Assembly (NCBI GenBank): GCA_963205275.1
Contig: CAUJIH010000094.1
Coordinates: forward strand, 1-45,090
Direction: 5' to 3'
DNA: 45,090 nt
Origin: Verrucomicrobiota bacterium
GTDB lineage: Bacteria; Verrucomicrobiota; Verrucomicrobiia; Verrucomicrobiales; DEV007
Shown in pieces: positions 25,598 to 33,853 of this stretch (its first letter is position 1; each line of letters begins with the position of its first letter). The notes beneath the pieces are model-generated. The model did no database searches and was not told the origin of the DNA. It was given only the letters and a program-made list of their open reading frames with translations. A program made the position numbers and the translations under genes.

Positions 25598-28135
25598 TCA
25601 CCAGAGTCGCCAATTTTTCCCCTGATCATCAGAGAAAATCGTGCTTCGCCCCCAGCCTCGACCGTATCGACCTGAACCGGCGGAAATCGGACTGGTGGTT
25701 TCATTTCGATAGAGCCAAGAGGTGGACCAGTAGTCGTAATTCACGAACAGGCGGCTTTTTCGGTCAATCGTGAGTCGATGGTAATAGACGCTGTAATCGG
25801 AGAAGGCCGGAGCAACCAGCACCTGAGGTGCCTCCCAGTCACCACCCTTCTTCTTTTGTTGATGAGTCAGGTTGGCTCCGCTTTGCCCATCCCAGCGCTC
25901 AGGATTCGCGAGCCACAGGCGATAGACGAGGTGAAGGGTGTCCTCTGCATCACAGACCAAACCGACGTATGTCTGACGCAAATCGGCAGCATTTCCGGTG
26001 TGGGTCGCCTCCGTCCAGCCGCCTTCAGAATCGTTCGGCTTCAGCGAGTGGAGGTACTGAAACGGAGCACCGTGAGTCCCGACGACTACGTGCAGGTAGC
26101 CCTGACTATCCATCGTGATGCTAGGAGTGTTGTGTCCGTCATTGGGAGGAGGACCAAAGCTCATGAAGACCGGCTTACTCAGCTTTCCGCTGTCGCGGTC
26201 GTAAGTCGCTACCCAAGCAGGAACTCCGGGGATTTTTTCGCGACTGATCTCCGGATCGGTTGCCTCGGCCCAGACGACGTGAACCTTTGAATCCCGTGAA
26301 ACGATCATCGAAGGAATCCCCGAGTGCATCGAGCTGGCGAGTGCCGTTTGTGTGAGTTTTATCGGATCACGGAAGTGAATCACCCCATCGTTACCTTTTT
26401 CCGGAATGATCAGTTCCACATCGTTCGTGCTGCGCCAGTGGAGCCGTGGATTGTCGCTCGGATGACTGGTGCGGGTGATCCGAACGACGGGCGGCGGTCC
26501 TTTCGGTACGTTGTGACCAGAAAACTGTTCGATATCCCAATTACGCGCCTCATCCTCGCGACCTTCGATCAGGTAAGCGACGAAGGTTTCTCCCCCGTCA
26601 GCGGAGTGAAGTAGCGCGGCCTTCTTTCCTGAATTCGCCAATAAATAAACTCCATTTTCGGAATCGAAAGCGACCTTGGTGCCCATGGATTCAGCCCCCC
26701 AACCGCTAAGATCGCTTTCGGGCACCGTACGCACGACCAACTGATCCAGACGACGCTCGTCCCAGCCGTGATCCGTTTGTCGAAACAGAGTCCACGGACC
26801 GAGAGCGAAGCCCCTGTTGTTCTGATCAAAATAGATCTGACTTCGGACTGGATAATCAGGCAGGTAGCCGAACTGTCGATTCTCGTGCTGAAAAGGTTCC
26901 AACTGCATCGGTAGAGAAAGGGCTTGCCCCACGGGAGCCTTTCCCTCTCGGACATGTAGAGATGCATACGTGCTGATGGCACCATCGCTGGGACTTGCGC
27001 GAAGGTAGGCGATTCGCTCAGCCGCCTTGCTCGCTTCATCCTCTGCGGAGTAACGAAATTTTAACGTGAGATTTTTTGTTTCTCCCGCCTTGAGCGCGAC
27101 ATGATCCATGGGCAACTTTACATCCCAAGGGGAAGTGGGGAATTCGAGACTCAGCGCAAAATCTCGTGGGGAAGGGGAGCCATTGTGAACGCGAAAGGTC
27201 ATTTCACCCTCTTGACCAGCCGTGGCGTACGTGGTGCGATTGTAGGGTGAGATCATCCATCGTTCGTTACCCAATGGAAACCACGAGTCGGGTATCGGAG
27301 TCCATAGCGCTGAGTTTGGCCAGCGGTCACTACGATCCCACTCCGTCACACCACCGATCTCCAGAAAGAAGCGAGATTGGGGGAAATGCAGTCGCCAGGG
27401 AGCCGTTCCTCGACCCTCTTTCGATGCTGCAGGGACCTTGAACTGGACTGTTCCATCGGGTGTTTTCGGTTCCCCGATGTGCAGATGATTTCTTACGACG
27501 ACGCTGGGAGTGTTTTCCACGGGGAGCTTGGCAACCTCTTTCCCTTGACTGTCGAAAAGCTGAACGGGAGCTGAGTCTAGCGGCAGCCCTTCAGCCAGAA
27601 TCGTAAAGGCGCGGTTCTGAGGCGCGAATACGACATCAGTCGATACCTCTGGGCGATCCATCACGATGGGCTCGCGATGTGTCTCATCACGATGGCCGCG
27701 AGCCGTTTCGACCACCCATTTCTTCGCATTGGTCGTGATCGACCAGTCCATCGACGTGCCGTAGCGATCCCCAGGAATCACCCATTGCAGGAGATACAGA
27801 CCAGGACGCTCGACCTCCGTCCGTATCGTCGCTTCCTGCCAAGGAGGAACTCCTCCTCGCTCTAATTGTTGTGCTGCAGATAGTATTTCATCCACGAGCA
27901 GCTTTCGATCAGGAGAGTAGAGAACCGCATGTAGATTCGTGGTGCCCGGTTTCCCTCTCGCCCGATCTCGTTTAAAAACCGTGATTTCGAGAGGCCCCTT
28001 CTCGGCATAGAGATGGACACCACCTGTTCCGGATGCAGACCAAGCGGGTGCCTCACTCTTCTCCTCTGCCCGCAATCGAGGTAGAAACGTCAGTGCGCCT
28101 GCTGCCAGAAAAAGAAATATCGTTCTGCGATGCAT
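25598..28135 (-). CDS. Secreted BNR-repeat (sialidase-like propeller) protein
   Basis: 845 residues with a signal peptide at about 1-23 (L-P-R-L-R-A-E). The first 400 residues look like beta-sandwich domains, with an NEW3-like stretch around F-R-V-H-N-G-S-P-S-P and L-K-A-G-E-T-K-N-L-T-L. The C-terminal half resembles BNR_4 family proteins: S-A-D-G-G-E-T-F, P-S-M-I-V-S-R-D-S-K-V-H-V-V-W-A and I-F-S-D-D-Q-G-K-N-W-R-L-W are Asp-box-like blades. Several members of this family are glycan hydrolases or lyases (for example acting on ulvan or rhamnosides); others are only binding propellers. The activity is not readable here. It is the first gene of the minus-strand run, so the operon promoter should lie within 28136-28344. 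Confidence 0.75.
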   Translation of the reverse strand: MHRRTIFLFLAAGALTFLPRLRAEEKSEAPAWSASGTGGVHLYAEKGPLEITVFKRDRARGKPGTTNLHAVLYSPDRKLLVDEILSAAQQLERGGVPPWQEATIRTEVERPGLYLLQWVIPGDRYGTSMDWSITTNAKKWVVETARGHRDETHREPIVMDRPEVSTDVVFAPQNRAFTILAEGLPLDSAPVQLFDSQGKEVAKLPVENTPSVVVRNHLHIGEPKTPDGTVQFKVPAASKEGRGTAPWRLHFPQSRFFLEIGGVTEWDRSDRWPNSALWTPIPDSWFPLGNERWMISPYNRTTYATAGQEGEMTFRVHNGSPSPRDFALSLEFPTSPWDVKLPMDHVALKAGETKNLTLKFRYSAEDEASKAAERIAYLRASPSDGAISTYASLHVREGKAPVGQALSLPMQLEPFQHENRQFGYLPDYPVRSQIYFDQNNRGFALGPWTLFRQTDHGWDERRLDQLVVRTVPESDLSGWGAESMGTKVAFDSENGVYLLANSGKKAALLHSADGGETFVAYLIEGREDEARNWDIEQFSGHNVPKGPPPVVRITRTSHPSDNPRLHWRSTNDVELIIPEKGNDGVIHFRDPIKLTQTALASSMHSGIPSMIVSRDSKVHVVWAEATDPEISREKIPGVPAWVATYDRDSGKLSKPVFMSFGPPPNDGHNTPSITMDSQGYLHVVVGTHGAPFQYLHSLKPNDSEGGWTEATHTGNAADLRQTYVGLVCDAEDTLHLVYRLWLANPERWDGQSGANLTHQQKKKGGDWEAPQVLVAPAFSDYSVYYHRLTIDRKSRLFVNYDYWSTSWLYRNETTSPISAGSGRYGRGWGRSTIFSDDQGKNWRLW

Positions 28136-28257
28136 GTGTTGGGGAAGTTACGCTTCACCTGACATGGGACTTCGGCTCGCGTCAATTCCCGCATTCGCTC
28201 TCTCCATTCCCCTGATCGCGCCCATTCGATGTTCGTCCAGCAATGATGATTTCGCTC

Positions 28258-28286
28258 TTGTCATGCGCTGATCATAAAGGTAAATA
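28258..28286 (+). promoter_or_regulatory. Possible sigma70-like promoter for the IRG-like GTPase gene
   Basis: TTGTCA at 28258-28263 and TAAATA at 28281-28286 are 17 bases apart, about 60 bases upstream of the GTPase ATG. The -35 box has one mismatch to consensus, but the -10 box matches poorly. The 28136-28344 interval is a divergent gap that must also serve the BNR gene on the other strand. I saw no better pair there by eye. Confidence 0.25.
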
Positions 28287-28344
28287 AAGGTGATACAGAG
28301 AGAAACAGGCTTCTTTGATTTTTCCTCCATCTTCCGTCTTCCTG

Positions 28345-29499
28345 ATGACCACCGATCCTACCTCCCTCATCCATGGGTATGCGACGAACTTGAAACAGCA
28401 GCTCGATGAGTTCGAGAGAGCGACCGTGCGCTGCGGTCTGATCGGCTCCTCTGGCACAGGGAAATCTTCTCTGATCAATGCCATCGTCGGTGAGAAAGTG
28501 GCCGCAGTGGGGAGCGTTGAAACGACCAACGAAGCTCAGGAAGTGCGACACAACGGACTGATCTTCGTCGATCTCCCCGGATGTGGCACCCAAAAGTGGC
28601 CTCGCGAGACCTACATCAGTCGCCTGAATCCGCTCACTTACGACTGCTTCCTTCTGGTGACAGCGGATCGATTTCGCGAGGATGATATCTTCCTGTATCA
28701 CGAATTGACCAAGCTCGGGCGAGCCTGCTTCCTGCTACGAAACAAGATCGACTTGGCCATCCGTGATGAGCTGCACGATAACAATCGCTCTGAAGACGAG
28801 GTGAAGCAGACGATTCGGACCGACATTCGCCGTCAGCTCGATTTGGCTCCCGATCATCCGATCTACCTCACCTCTGCACGCCAGCCTACGGAGCACGATT
28901 TTCCTCACTTGCTGCACGATATTCAATCGCAGATGAGCGAGCTGAAGCAGGATCGCCTGATCGCAGACATGGCGGCCTATAATCGGGATGCTCTAAAAAA
29001 AAAGCGTGAACTCGCGACGAAACGTGTCCGCATCTATGCCGGACTCGCTGCCGCCAACGGACTGAATCCTATCATCGGACTCGATGTAGCAGCGGACATC
29101 GCATTCTTGCTGAAAATGTCGAAGGAAGTGGCCGGAATCTACGGACTAACGAATGTCCAGAGCGAATACTGGAGGCGATTTCTACAACCCGAATCCGCAG
29201 CCAAGCTCGTGGCGAAGGTGGCTCTTTTTGCTGGGAAATACATGGCAAAGCAGGGGATCGTTACCATGATAAAAACCATGAGTAAGCGTATCGCATCCAA
29301 GGAGATTTCGAAATTCATTCCCTTTGCTGGACCACTGGTCGCCGCAGGAGTCGGGTGGAAAGCTACTTTTCTTCTGGGAGAGCAGTTGGTGGATGAGGCC
29401 GAGGCGCTCGCTGAGGAAGTCCTGCAAAACATTCTTGATGATACACAGCTCGAGATCTCCGGCCCATCTTGGCGGCAATCTCCTGAATCGCGGCGTTGA
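28345..29499 (+). CDS. IRG-like (immunity-related GTPase family) dynamin-related GTPase
   Basis: 384 residues from the ATG at 28345; a TTG 30 bp upstream is in frame but unlikely. The G domain is complete: G1 G-S-S-G-T-G-K-S at 34-41, switch I threonines T60-T61, G3 D-L-P-G at 76-79, G4 N-K-I-D at 133-136. The stretch after G3 (W-P-R-E-T-Y, Y-D-C-F-L-L-V-T-A-D-R-F-R-E-D-D-I) follows the order seen in vertebrate IRG proteins of the GKS group. The C-terminal helical part has a hydrophobic Gly/Ala-rich segment (F-I-P-F-A-G-P-L-V-A-A-G-V-G) ahead of an acidic helix, also IRG-like and suited to membrane contact. In animals IRGs attack pathogen-containing vacuoles; the bacterial role is unknown. 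It lies between the glycan locus and the restriction island. Confidence 0.82.
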   Translation: MTTDPTSLIHGYATNLKQQLDEFERATVRCGLIGSSGTGKSSLINAIVGEKVAAVGSVETTNEAQEVRHNGLIFVDLPGCGTQKWPRETYISRLNPLTYDCFLLVTADRFREDDIFLYHELTKLGRACFLLRNKIDLAIRDELHDNNRSEDEVKQTIRTDIRRQLDLAPDHPIYLTSARQPTEHDFPHLLHDIQSQMSELKQDRLIADMAAYNRDALKKKRELATKRVRIYAGLAAANGLNPIIGLDVAADIAFLLKMSKEVAGIYGLTNVQSEYWRRFLQPESAAKLVAKVALFAGKYMAKQGIVTMIKTMSKRIASKEISKFIPFAGPLVAAGVGWKATFLLGEQLVDEAEALAEEVLQNILDDTQLEISGPSWRQSPESRR

Positions 29500-29530
29500 C
29501 GTCGGCAGAAGATTCGCAAAGATTCTGCGG

Positions 29531-30844
29531 ATGAAACTTTCCGCCGCTATTTTTACATCCATCGGACTTTGTCTCTCGTTTTTTCTCACCTCCACTGCAC
29601 CAGCAGAAACTCCCGCGCCGAAAGTAACTCTTTCCGCCAGTGTCGATCATCCGAATGCGATTTATCACAAGGGCGAAACCGTCACTTTCGTTCTGAAGCT
29701 TGAATCAAATGGAAAGCCTGCGACAGAGGGAGAAATTAGCTGGGTAATTACCAAGGACGGGCTTCCACTCAACCAGTCAGGTAAGGCGAAAGTAGAGAAT
29801 GGAGTCGCCAAAGTGCAGGGAACGCTCGATGAACCGGGCTTTCTCCAGATCCAGGCGAATTATCGCCCGGATGCGAAAGCGGCCCCGATCAGTGCGATGG
29901 CCGGAGCAGGAATCGATCCTACCGAGATTGCACGCAGCATGCCAGCGCCGAGTGATTTCGATGCCTACTGGACGGCTGAAAAGGAAAAGCTGGCCGCAGT
30001 GCCTGGCAATCCTCGTCTGACTCCAGTGAAGTCAACGAGTGACCAAGTAGACAGCTTTGACGTGCAAGTCAATAGTGTTGGGGCGCCGGTATCGGGTTAC
30101 TTTGCACGACCGAAAGGCGCTGCAGAAAAAGCGCTGCCCATTATCCTCACCGTCCATGGGGCCGGAGTGCGCAGTAGCAATCTCGGTTCTGCCGTGGGAT
30201 GGGCGAATCGTGGCTTCTTAGCGATGGATGTCAACGCACACGGTCTTCCGAATGGAAAGCCGGAGGACTTCTATAAAAAGCTGGCCGATGGTGATCTGAA
30301 AGACTACAGAACACGCGGTTCCCAGTCACGTGAGACGATCTATTTTCACGATATGTTCCTGCGTCTAGTGCGATCCATCGACTTTCTGACGGCTCAGCCG
30401 GAGTGGGATGGGAAGAATGTCGTCGTTTACGGATCAAGTCAGGGCGGATTCCAGGCGATCGTGGCAGCGGCTCTCGATCCTCGCGTCACGTTCTTTGCGG
30501 CCGGGGTTCCTGCGGGCTGCGACCACAGTGCTCAGTTGCTTGGACGAATCGCTGGATGGCCCAAATTTGCGGGAGCCAATCATTCAGAGCAGCCTGATCC
30601 TGAGATATTGAAGGCAGCCAGCTACTACGATACGATGAACTTCGCTGCTCGCTCACACGCCAAAGGCTGCATTTTCACCACAGGGTTCATTGACCGAACC
30701 TGTCCTCCCAGTAGCGTGTATGCGACCTACAATCAGATCACGATCCCCAAGGAGATATACAACGATATTCCCAGCGGCCATCAGAATTCACCCGAAGCCA
30801 CATCTGCTATGGTTCAGGCGGTGCTGAGGGCAGTCGGCAAGTAA
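29531..30844 (+). CDS. Secreted CE7-type acetylxylan esterase (cephalosporin-C deacetylase family)
   Basis: 437 residues from the ATG at 29531, where a clear signal peptide starts (M-K-L-S-A-A-I-F-T, ending T-A-P-A-E); the longer frame to 29324 overlaps the GTPase gene. An N-terminal immunoglobulin-like domain (about 30-130) precedes an alpha/beta-hydrolase of the AXE1 family: S-D-F-D-A-Y-W at its start, I-L-T-V-H-G-A-G, nucleophile motif Y-G-S-S-Q-G-G near 300, then the G-F-I-D-R-T-C-P-P-S-S-V-Y-A-T-Y-N signature with the catalytic Asp and a late G-H-Q-N. It would remove acetyl esters from poly- or oligosaccharides. It follows the GTPase by 31 bp on the same strand and may share its transcript. 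Confidence 0.87.
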   Translation: MKLSAAIFTSIGLCLSFFLTSTAPAETPAPKVTLSASVDHPNAIYHKGETVTFVLKLESNGKPATEGEISWVITKDGLPLNQSGKAKVENGVAKVQGTLDEPGFLQIQANYRPDAKAAPISAMAGAGIDPTEIARSMPAPSDFDAYWTAEKEKLAAVPGNPRLTPVKSTSDQVDSFDVQVNSVGAPVSGYFARPKGAAEKALPIILTVHGAGVRSSNLGSAVGWANRGFLAMDVNAHGLPNGKPEDFYKKLADGDLKDYRTRGSQSRETIYFHDMFLRLVRSIDFLTAQPEWDGKNVVVYGSSQGGFQAIVAAALDPRVTFFAAGVPAGCDHSAQLLGRIAGWPKFAGANHSEQPDPEILKAASYYDTMNFAARSHAKGCIFTTGFIDRTCPPSSVYATYNQITIPKEIYNDIPSGHQNSPEATSAMVQAVLRAVGK

Positions 30845-30894
30845 GAGCTGGAAGGGATCGCTAGGATCGCAGGGGCGCAGAATCGCAAACCCTA

Positions 30895-32235
30895 TCACCT
30901 TTCGACATCCTTGTCTGCTTGATACCAATCGCTTCCACGGGATGGTTCGTCGGGAATCGCGAGGAAATTTGGTGTTCCGGATCGCATTCCTTCGACTTCT
31001 GTCAGACCTTCGATACGACCCGTGATCGAATTATTTTTCCACTGGATCCCGACGGGAGGCTCACTTGACCCCACATGGACCGCTGGGCGACCTTTGCGAG
31101 CGACGATGGAATTTTTCTCGAAGCTGGAATCTTTCGGAGCCAATACGGCATCCTTATCCCCAAGCCCGATTACGATGGGAACTTTGCAGTCGAGAATCGT
31201 ATTCTCGCGGAGCTCAGCATCGATGACCTGAAAATAGCCATACAGCGGACTATTCGGGATGCCTGAAGCGAGGCAAATGGCAGCCCGATACCCATCGCCC
31301 TCTAATTCAGAAAAAACGTTGCCGATCACGCGATGGCGCTCTCCGATCACGCGCACTCCGCCTGTCGAGGATCGCTTCTTTCCGATAAAGTAGTTGCCCT
31401 CCACAAGACAATCATTGCCGTGGCGAAGAGTGAGCGTCCCCTGCGACTCGATGAACCAATTGCTCCGATAGATGTTGTGACACGACTTGTTTGAGATAAT
31501 CTCGACTTCACCATCGCAGCGCACGAATTTATTTCCTTCGATGAGGCAATGGGCAGACAGCATGGACGTGGTACTGTCGCCGATGCGAATCGTTTCCCCT
31601 CCGTTCTGCCCCAGAGGCGGCCGATTGGCGAAATGATTCGCCAGAATGCGGTGGTGCCCGACATTGCCTTCCCCCAGCCAAACGACGAGAGTTGTGCCGG
31701 CGTTTTTCTTTCCTGAAAAATTGCAGTGATCCACCTGATTGTCCTCCCCGAAAATGCCAACCCAGCGATTTGACTCGTGGCTGGCACTGAAATTCACATC
31801 CTCAGTGATGGCACACTGTGTCAATCGGCAATGACTGGCTCGGGTCTTTGAATCAATGCGAAACTCGACTGGGTCTGCTTTTTCAATTGCCGGATTCCGC
31901 AACCATAGGCCACTGATCACCAAGTATTCTCCGCCGATTCGGATGCGTGAACCGCCAGTGAGGATCGTTTTTCCCGCTTCCTCCGCCTGGATTCTGATTG
32001 GATGTTCTGCCGAGCCACTTCCATAGAAGCGTAGATCGACATCACGCCATTCTCCAGCAGCCAGTATGATGAGATCCCCCGGTTTTGCATCATTTACGGC
32101 CTTGCGAGCCGCTTCGGGATCGGACACTCTGATCTCGGAAGAGAAGCCCGATACTGCACCAAGCGTCAGAAGGAGTGTTAGACATAGGATTGTCGAACAT
32201 GAGAGTGGGGAGCGGAGCTTGAATGTCGGAAGCAT
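30895..32235 (-). CDS. Secreted PL6-family polysaccharide lyase (chondroitinase B/alginate lyase-like)
   Basis: 446 residues from the ATG at 32233-32235, which opens a signal peptide (L-S-C-S-T-I-L-C-L-T-L-L-L); an upstream start at 32298 adds an unlikely leader. The protein is a right-handed beta-helix. Residues 212-218 (G-G-E-T-I-R-I), E245, Lys250 in S-N-K-S and Arg271 in L-T-L-R-H-G-N match the active-site order of PL6 lyases, including the 21-residue Lys to Arg spacing known for chondroitinase B. R-V-I-G-E-R-H-R-V-I-G-N is another family block. PL6 enzymes split uronate linkages in dermatan sulfate or alginate by beta-elimination, giving unsaturated ends for GH88/GH105 enzymes such as the one at 8067-10388. 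It is convergent with the CE7 gene. Confidence 0.88.
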   Translation of the reverse strand: MLPTFKLRSPLSCSTILCLTLLLTLGAVSGFSSEIRVSDPEAARKAVNDAKPGDLIILAAGEWRDVDLRFYGSGSAEHPIRIQAEEAGKTILTGGSRIRIGGEYLVISGLWLRNPAIEKADPVEFRIDSKTRASHCRLTQCAITEDVNFSASHESNRWVGIFGEDNQVDHCNFSGKKNAGTTLVVWLGEGNVGHHRILANHFANRPPLGQNGGETIRIGDSTTSMLSAHCLIEGNKFVRCDGEVEIISNKSCHNIYRSNWFIESQGTLTLRHGNDCLVEGNYFIGKKRSSTGGVRVIGERHRVIGNVFSELEGDGYRAAICLASGIPNSPLYGYFQVIDAELRENTILDCKVPIVIGLGDKDAVLAPKDSSFEKNSIVARKGRPAVHVGSSEPPVGIQWKNNSITGRIEGLTEVEGMRSGTPNFLAIPDEPSRGSDWYQADKDVER

Positions 32236-32375
32236 GGAGCGAACTTCCACTTCGGGAGCGCAGTGGCAAGTGATTTCGGAGAGTCGCAGGGCGTCCAAAT
32301 TTCCGATGGTGTCGATGTCAATGGATCATACAGACTCTCTTGACCTTCATCCATCTATACATCACTATTTCAGCC

Positions 32376-33278
32376 ATGCAGCCTTGCTTATTTTCGATTA
32401 GCTACGCCGGACTCTGGGGACAGGCTGTTCTCGGTCTCTCTGATTTCGTCCGTCATGCGGGTGAACTTGGGTTTTCATCAGTAATGATCGCGGGGAAGCG
32501 ACCCCATCTATCACCGCTGGATGTGGATGAGGAGCGAATCTTGGAACTCAAAGAGACTCTGGTCGCTGCGCGGATTCGCTGCGACGTGCTGGCGGCCTAT
32601 ACGAATCTATCACTGCCTTCGGGCGTAGGAGGGGAGGTGCCGCATCTAGAATTTCAGATCGCCTACGTCGAATCACTGGCTCGCATCGCCAGAGAGCTGG
32701 GAGCAAAGTTTGTGCGCATCTTTACGGCCTATGAAAACGACGGACAGGATCTCCCGTGGCAATGGCGAAATTGTGTTTCGACGATTCGGGAGATGTGCGA
32801 TCGAGCGGCAGCACATGGCGTGAGTATCGCGATTCAGAATCATCACGACATCGCTCTGCATACGGAGTCACTGATCGAGTTGTTGACAGATATCAACCGT
32901 CCGAATTGCCATCTGGGCTTCGACGCTTGGTCGCCTGCATTGCGCGGAGAGAATCTGTATGAAAGCGCCAAGCTCGCGGCTCCACACACGGTAATCACGA
33001 CCAATGCGGACTACGTTCGGACTCCTCGATATCGCTATCGACCAGAGATGGTCAACTATGATCGCCAGCCAACGGACTGGGTGCGGGCAGTTCCTTTTGG
33101 AAGGGGATTCATCGACTATTCCGCATTTTTCCAGGGACTACAGGACGGGGGATTTGATGGCACTGCCGTCTTCGAGATGTGCTCTCCGCTCCGAGGGGGT
33201 GGGGAATTGAGCAATCTCGATACCTGTGCCAGTGCTTACCTCCACTGGATGAAGGCGCATGGATTCATCCGAGAGTAG
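32376..33278 (+). CDS. Sugar-phosphate isomerase/epimerase-like TIM barrel (AP endonuclease 2 family)
   Basis: 300 residues from the ATG at 32376; 12 extra codons upstream are in frame but lack support. It has no signal peptide, so it is cytoplasmic. The pattern is that of xylose-isomerase-like barrels: early L-G-F-S-S-V-M-I-A, R-E-L-G-A-K-F-V-R-I-F, metal-site regions I-A-I-Q-N-H-H-D, H-L-G-F-D-A-W-S and F-D-G-T-A-V-F-E-M-C, and a conserved P-F-G-R-G-F-I-D-Y. Members isomerise or epimerise sugars, keto-sugars or inositols. The exact substrate is unknown. It is divergent from the PL6 lyase, with 140 bp between the chosen starts, consistent with joint control of the same pathway. Confidence 0.82.
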   Translation: MQPCLFSISYAGLWGQAVLGLSDFVRHAGELGFSSVMIAGKRPHLSPLDVDEERILELKETLVAARIRCDVLAAYTNLSLPSGVGGEVPHLEFQIAYVESLARIARELGAKFVRIFTAYENDGQDLPWQWRNCVSTIREMCDRAAAHGVSIAIQNHHDIALHTESLIELLTDINRPNCHLGFDAWSPALRGENLYESAKLAAPHTVITTNADYVRTPRYRYRPEMVNYDRQPTDWVRAVPFGRGFIDYSAFFQGLQDGGFDGTAVFEMCSPLRGGGELSNLDTCASAYLHWMKAHGFIRE

Positions 33279-33341
33279 TATCATCCGATCCCAGATTCGA
33301 TCTGTGATTTTACGAATCCGAGGAATGGAAGAAGACAATCC

Positions 33342-33409
33342 CTTTATAAAAATCAGAATTATATTTGCAATTATTTATAATAATTATAGATTCTATAAAA
33401 TAATATTTA
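33342..33409 (+). promoter_or_regulatory. AT-rich stretch, probable promoter region of the small secreted protein gene
   Basis: This short stretch is almost wholly A/T, unlike everything around it, and contains a perfect TATAAT at 33376-33381 and several near matches such as TATAAA. No matching -35 box lies at 17 bases. It ends exactly at the ATG of the next gene. It may be a promoter, an AT-rich upstream element, or the edge of transferred DNA. Confidence 0.35.
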
Positions 33410-33682
33410 ATGCAATTTCTTCTGATCCTTCTCCTCCCGCTTTGGCTTCTCCCCGCAACGACGAGCGGTGACGATAGCAGTTCAATGCGTAAAGAGCCTT
33501 CTCAGACAGTCACGCCGATGGCCAATCCCTGGGATGCCAACGCATGGGAAGCGAGATCAGGAGAATCATTCTGGAAGGCAAAGGCAAAGAAATCCGGATC
33601 GCAAGCAGGGCCGTCGGAAAAGCCATTGTCTCTGGCAAAGAAGACGCCGGAGAAGCAAATTCCCGGCAAACAGGCTAAATAA
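33410..33682 (+). CDS. Small secreted protein of unknown function
   Basis: 90 residues. M-Q-F-L-L-I-L-L-L-P-L-W-L-L-P-A is a clear export signal with likely cleavage near A-T-T-S-G. The mature part is short, basic and low in complexity (Lys, Ala, Ser, Pro; W-D-A-N-A-W-E-A-R-S-G-E-S-F-W repeats Trp-containing turns), with no cysteine and no recognised domain. It is probably disordered, perhaps a peptide acting outside the cytoplasm or a fast-evolving lipid-free linker protein. It has its own AT-rich upstream region and stands alone between the sugar isomerase gene and the restriction island. A coding assignment is favoured by the signal peptide but remains tentative. Confidence 0.5.
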   Translation: MQFLLILLLPLWLLPATTSGDDSSSMRKEPSQTVTPMANPWDANAWEARSGESFWKAKAKKSGSQAGPSEKPLSLAKKTPEKQIPGKQAK

Positions 33683-33716
33683 TCTGAGAAACCCACCCGA
33701 TCTCTGAGGGCAGATG

Positions 33717-33740
33717 CTCAGACAGAAAAACTGTCATGAG
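33717..33740 (+). terminator. Hairpin downstream of the small secreted protein gene
   Basis: CTCAGACAG, a five-A loop, then CTGTCATGAG: a 9-bp stem with one bulged A, 34 bp after the stop codon. It lacks a following T run on either strand (only the A loop), so it may be a weak terminator or an RNA-stability hairpin. Confidence 0.35.
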
Positions 33741-33776
33741 GTGAATTCGGGAACGTAATCGGGGATTTCAAAAAAT

Positions 33777-33853
33777 CTCACTGTATCTCAGCCGTAGAGC
33801 GGAGGTCTGTTAGGCACGCGGTCGTTGGTTCGTATTTAGGCGAAGGAGCCATT
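33777..33853 (+). pseudogene. Probable decayed tRNA-Asn(GTT)-like sequence
   Basis: Consensus tRNA pieces occur in the right order and spacing: D-arm-like CTCAGCCGTAGAGC, anticodon-loop-like CTGTTAG (anticodon GTT), T-arm-like GGTCGTTGGTTCG and an end GGAGCCA. These resemble bacterial tRNA-Asn. The stems no longer pair well: the anticodon stem keeps about two of five pairs, the acceptor stem is poor, and one G of the D-loop GG is missing, so a functional tRNA is unlikely. tRNA genes are common integration sites, and the restriction island begins about 240 bp downstream. A chance match cannot be excluded. Confidence 0.42.

Noticed and set aside
30845..30894. A bidirectional terminator between the convergent CE7 and PL6 genes
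   Set aside because: The 50-bp gap has repeated GGATCGC-like words but no stable stem followed by a T run that I can see.
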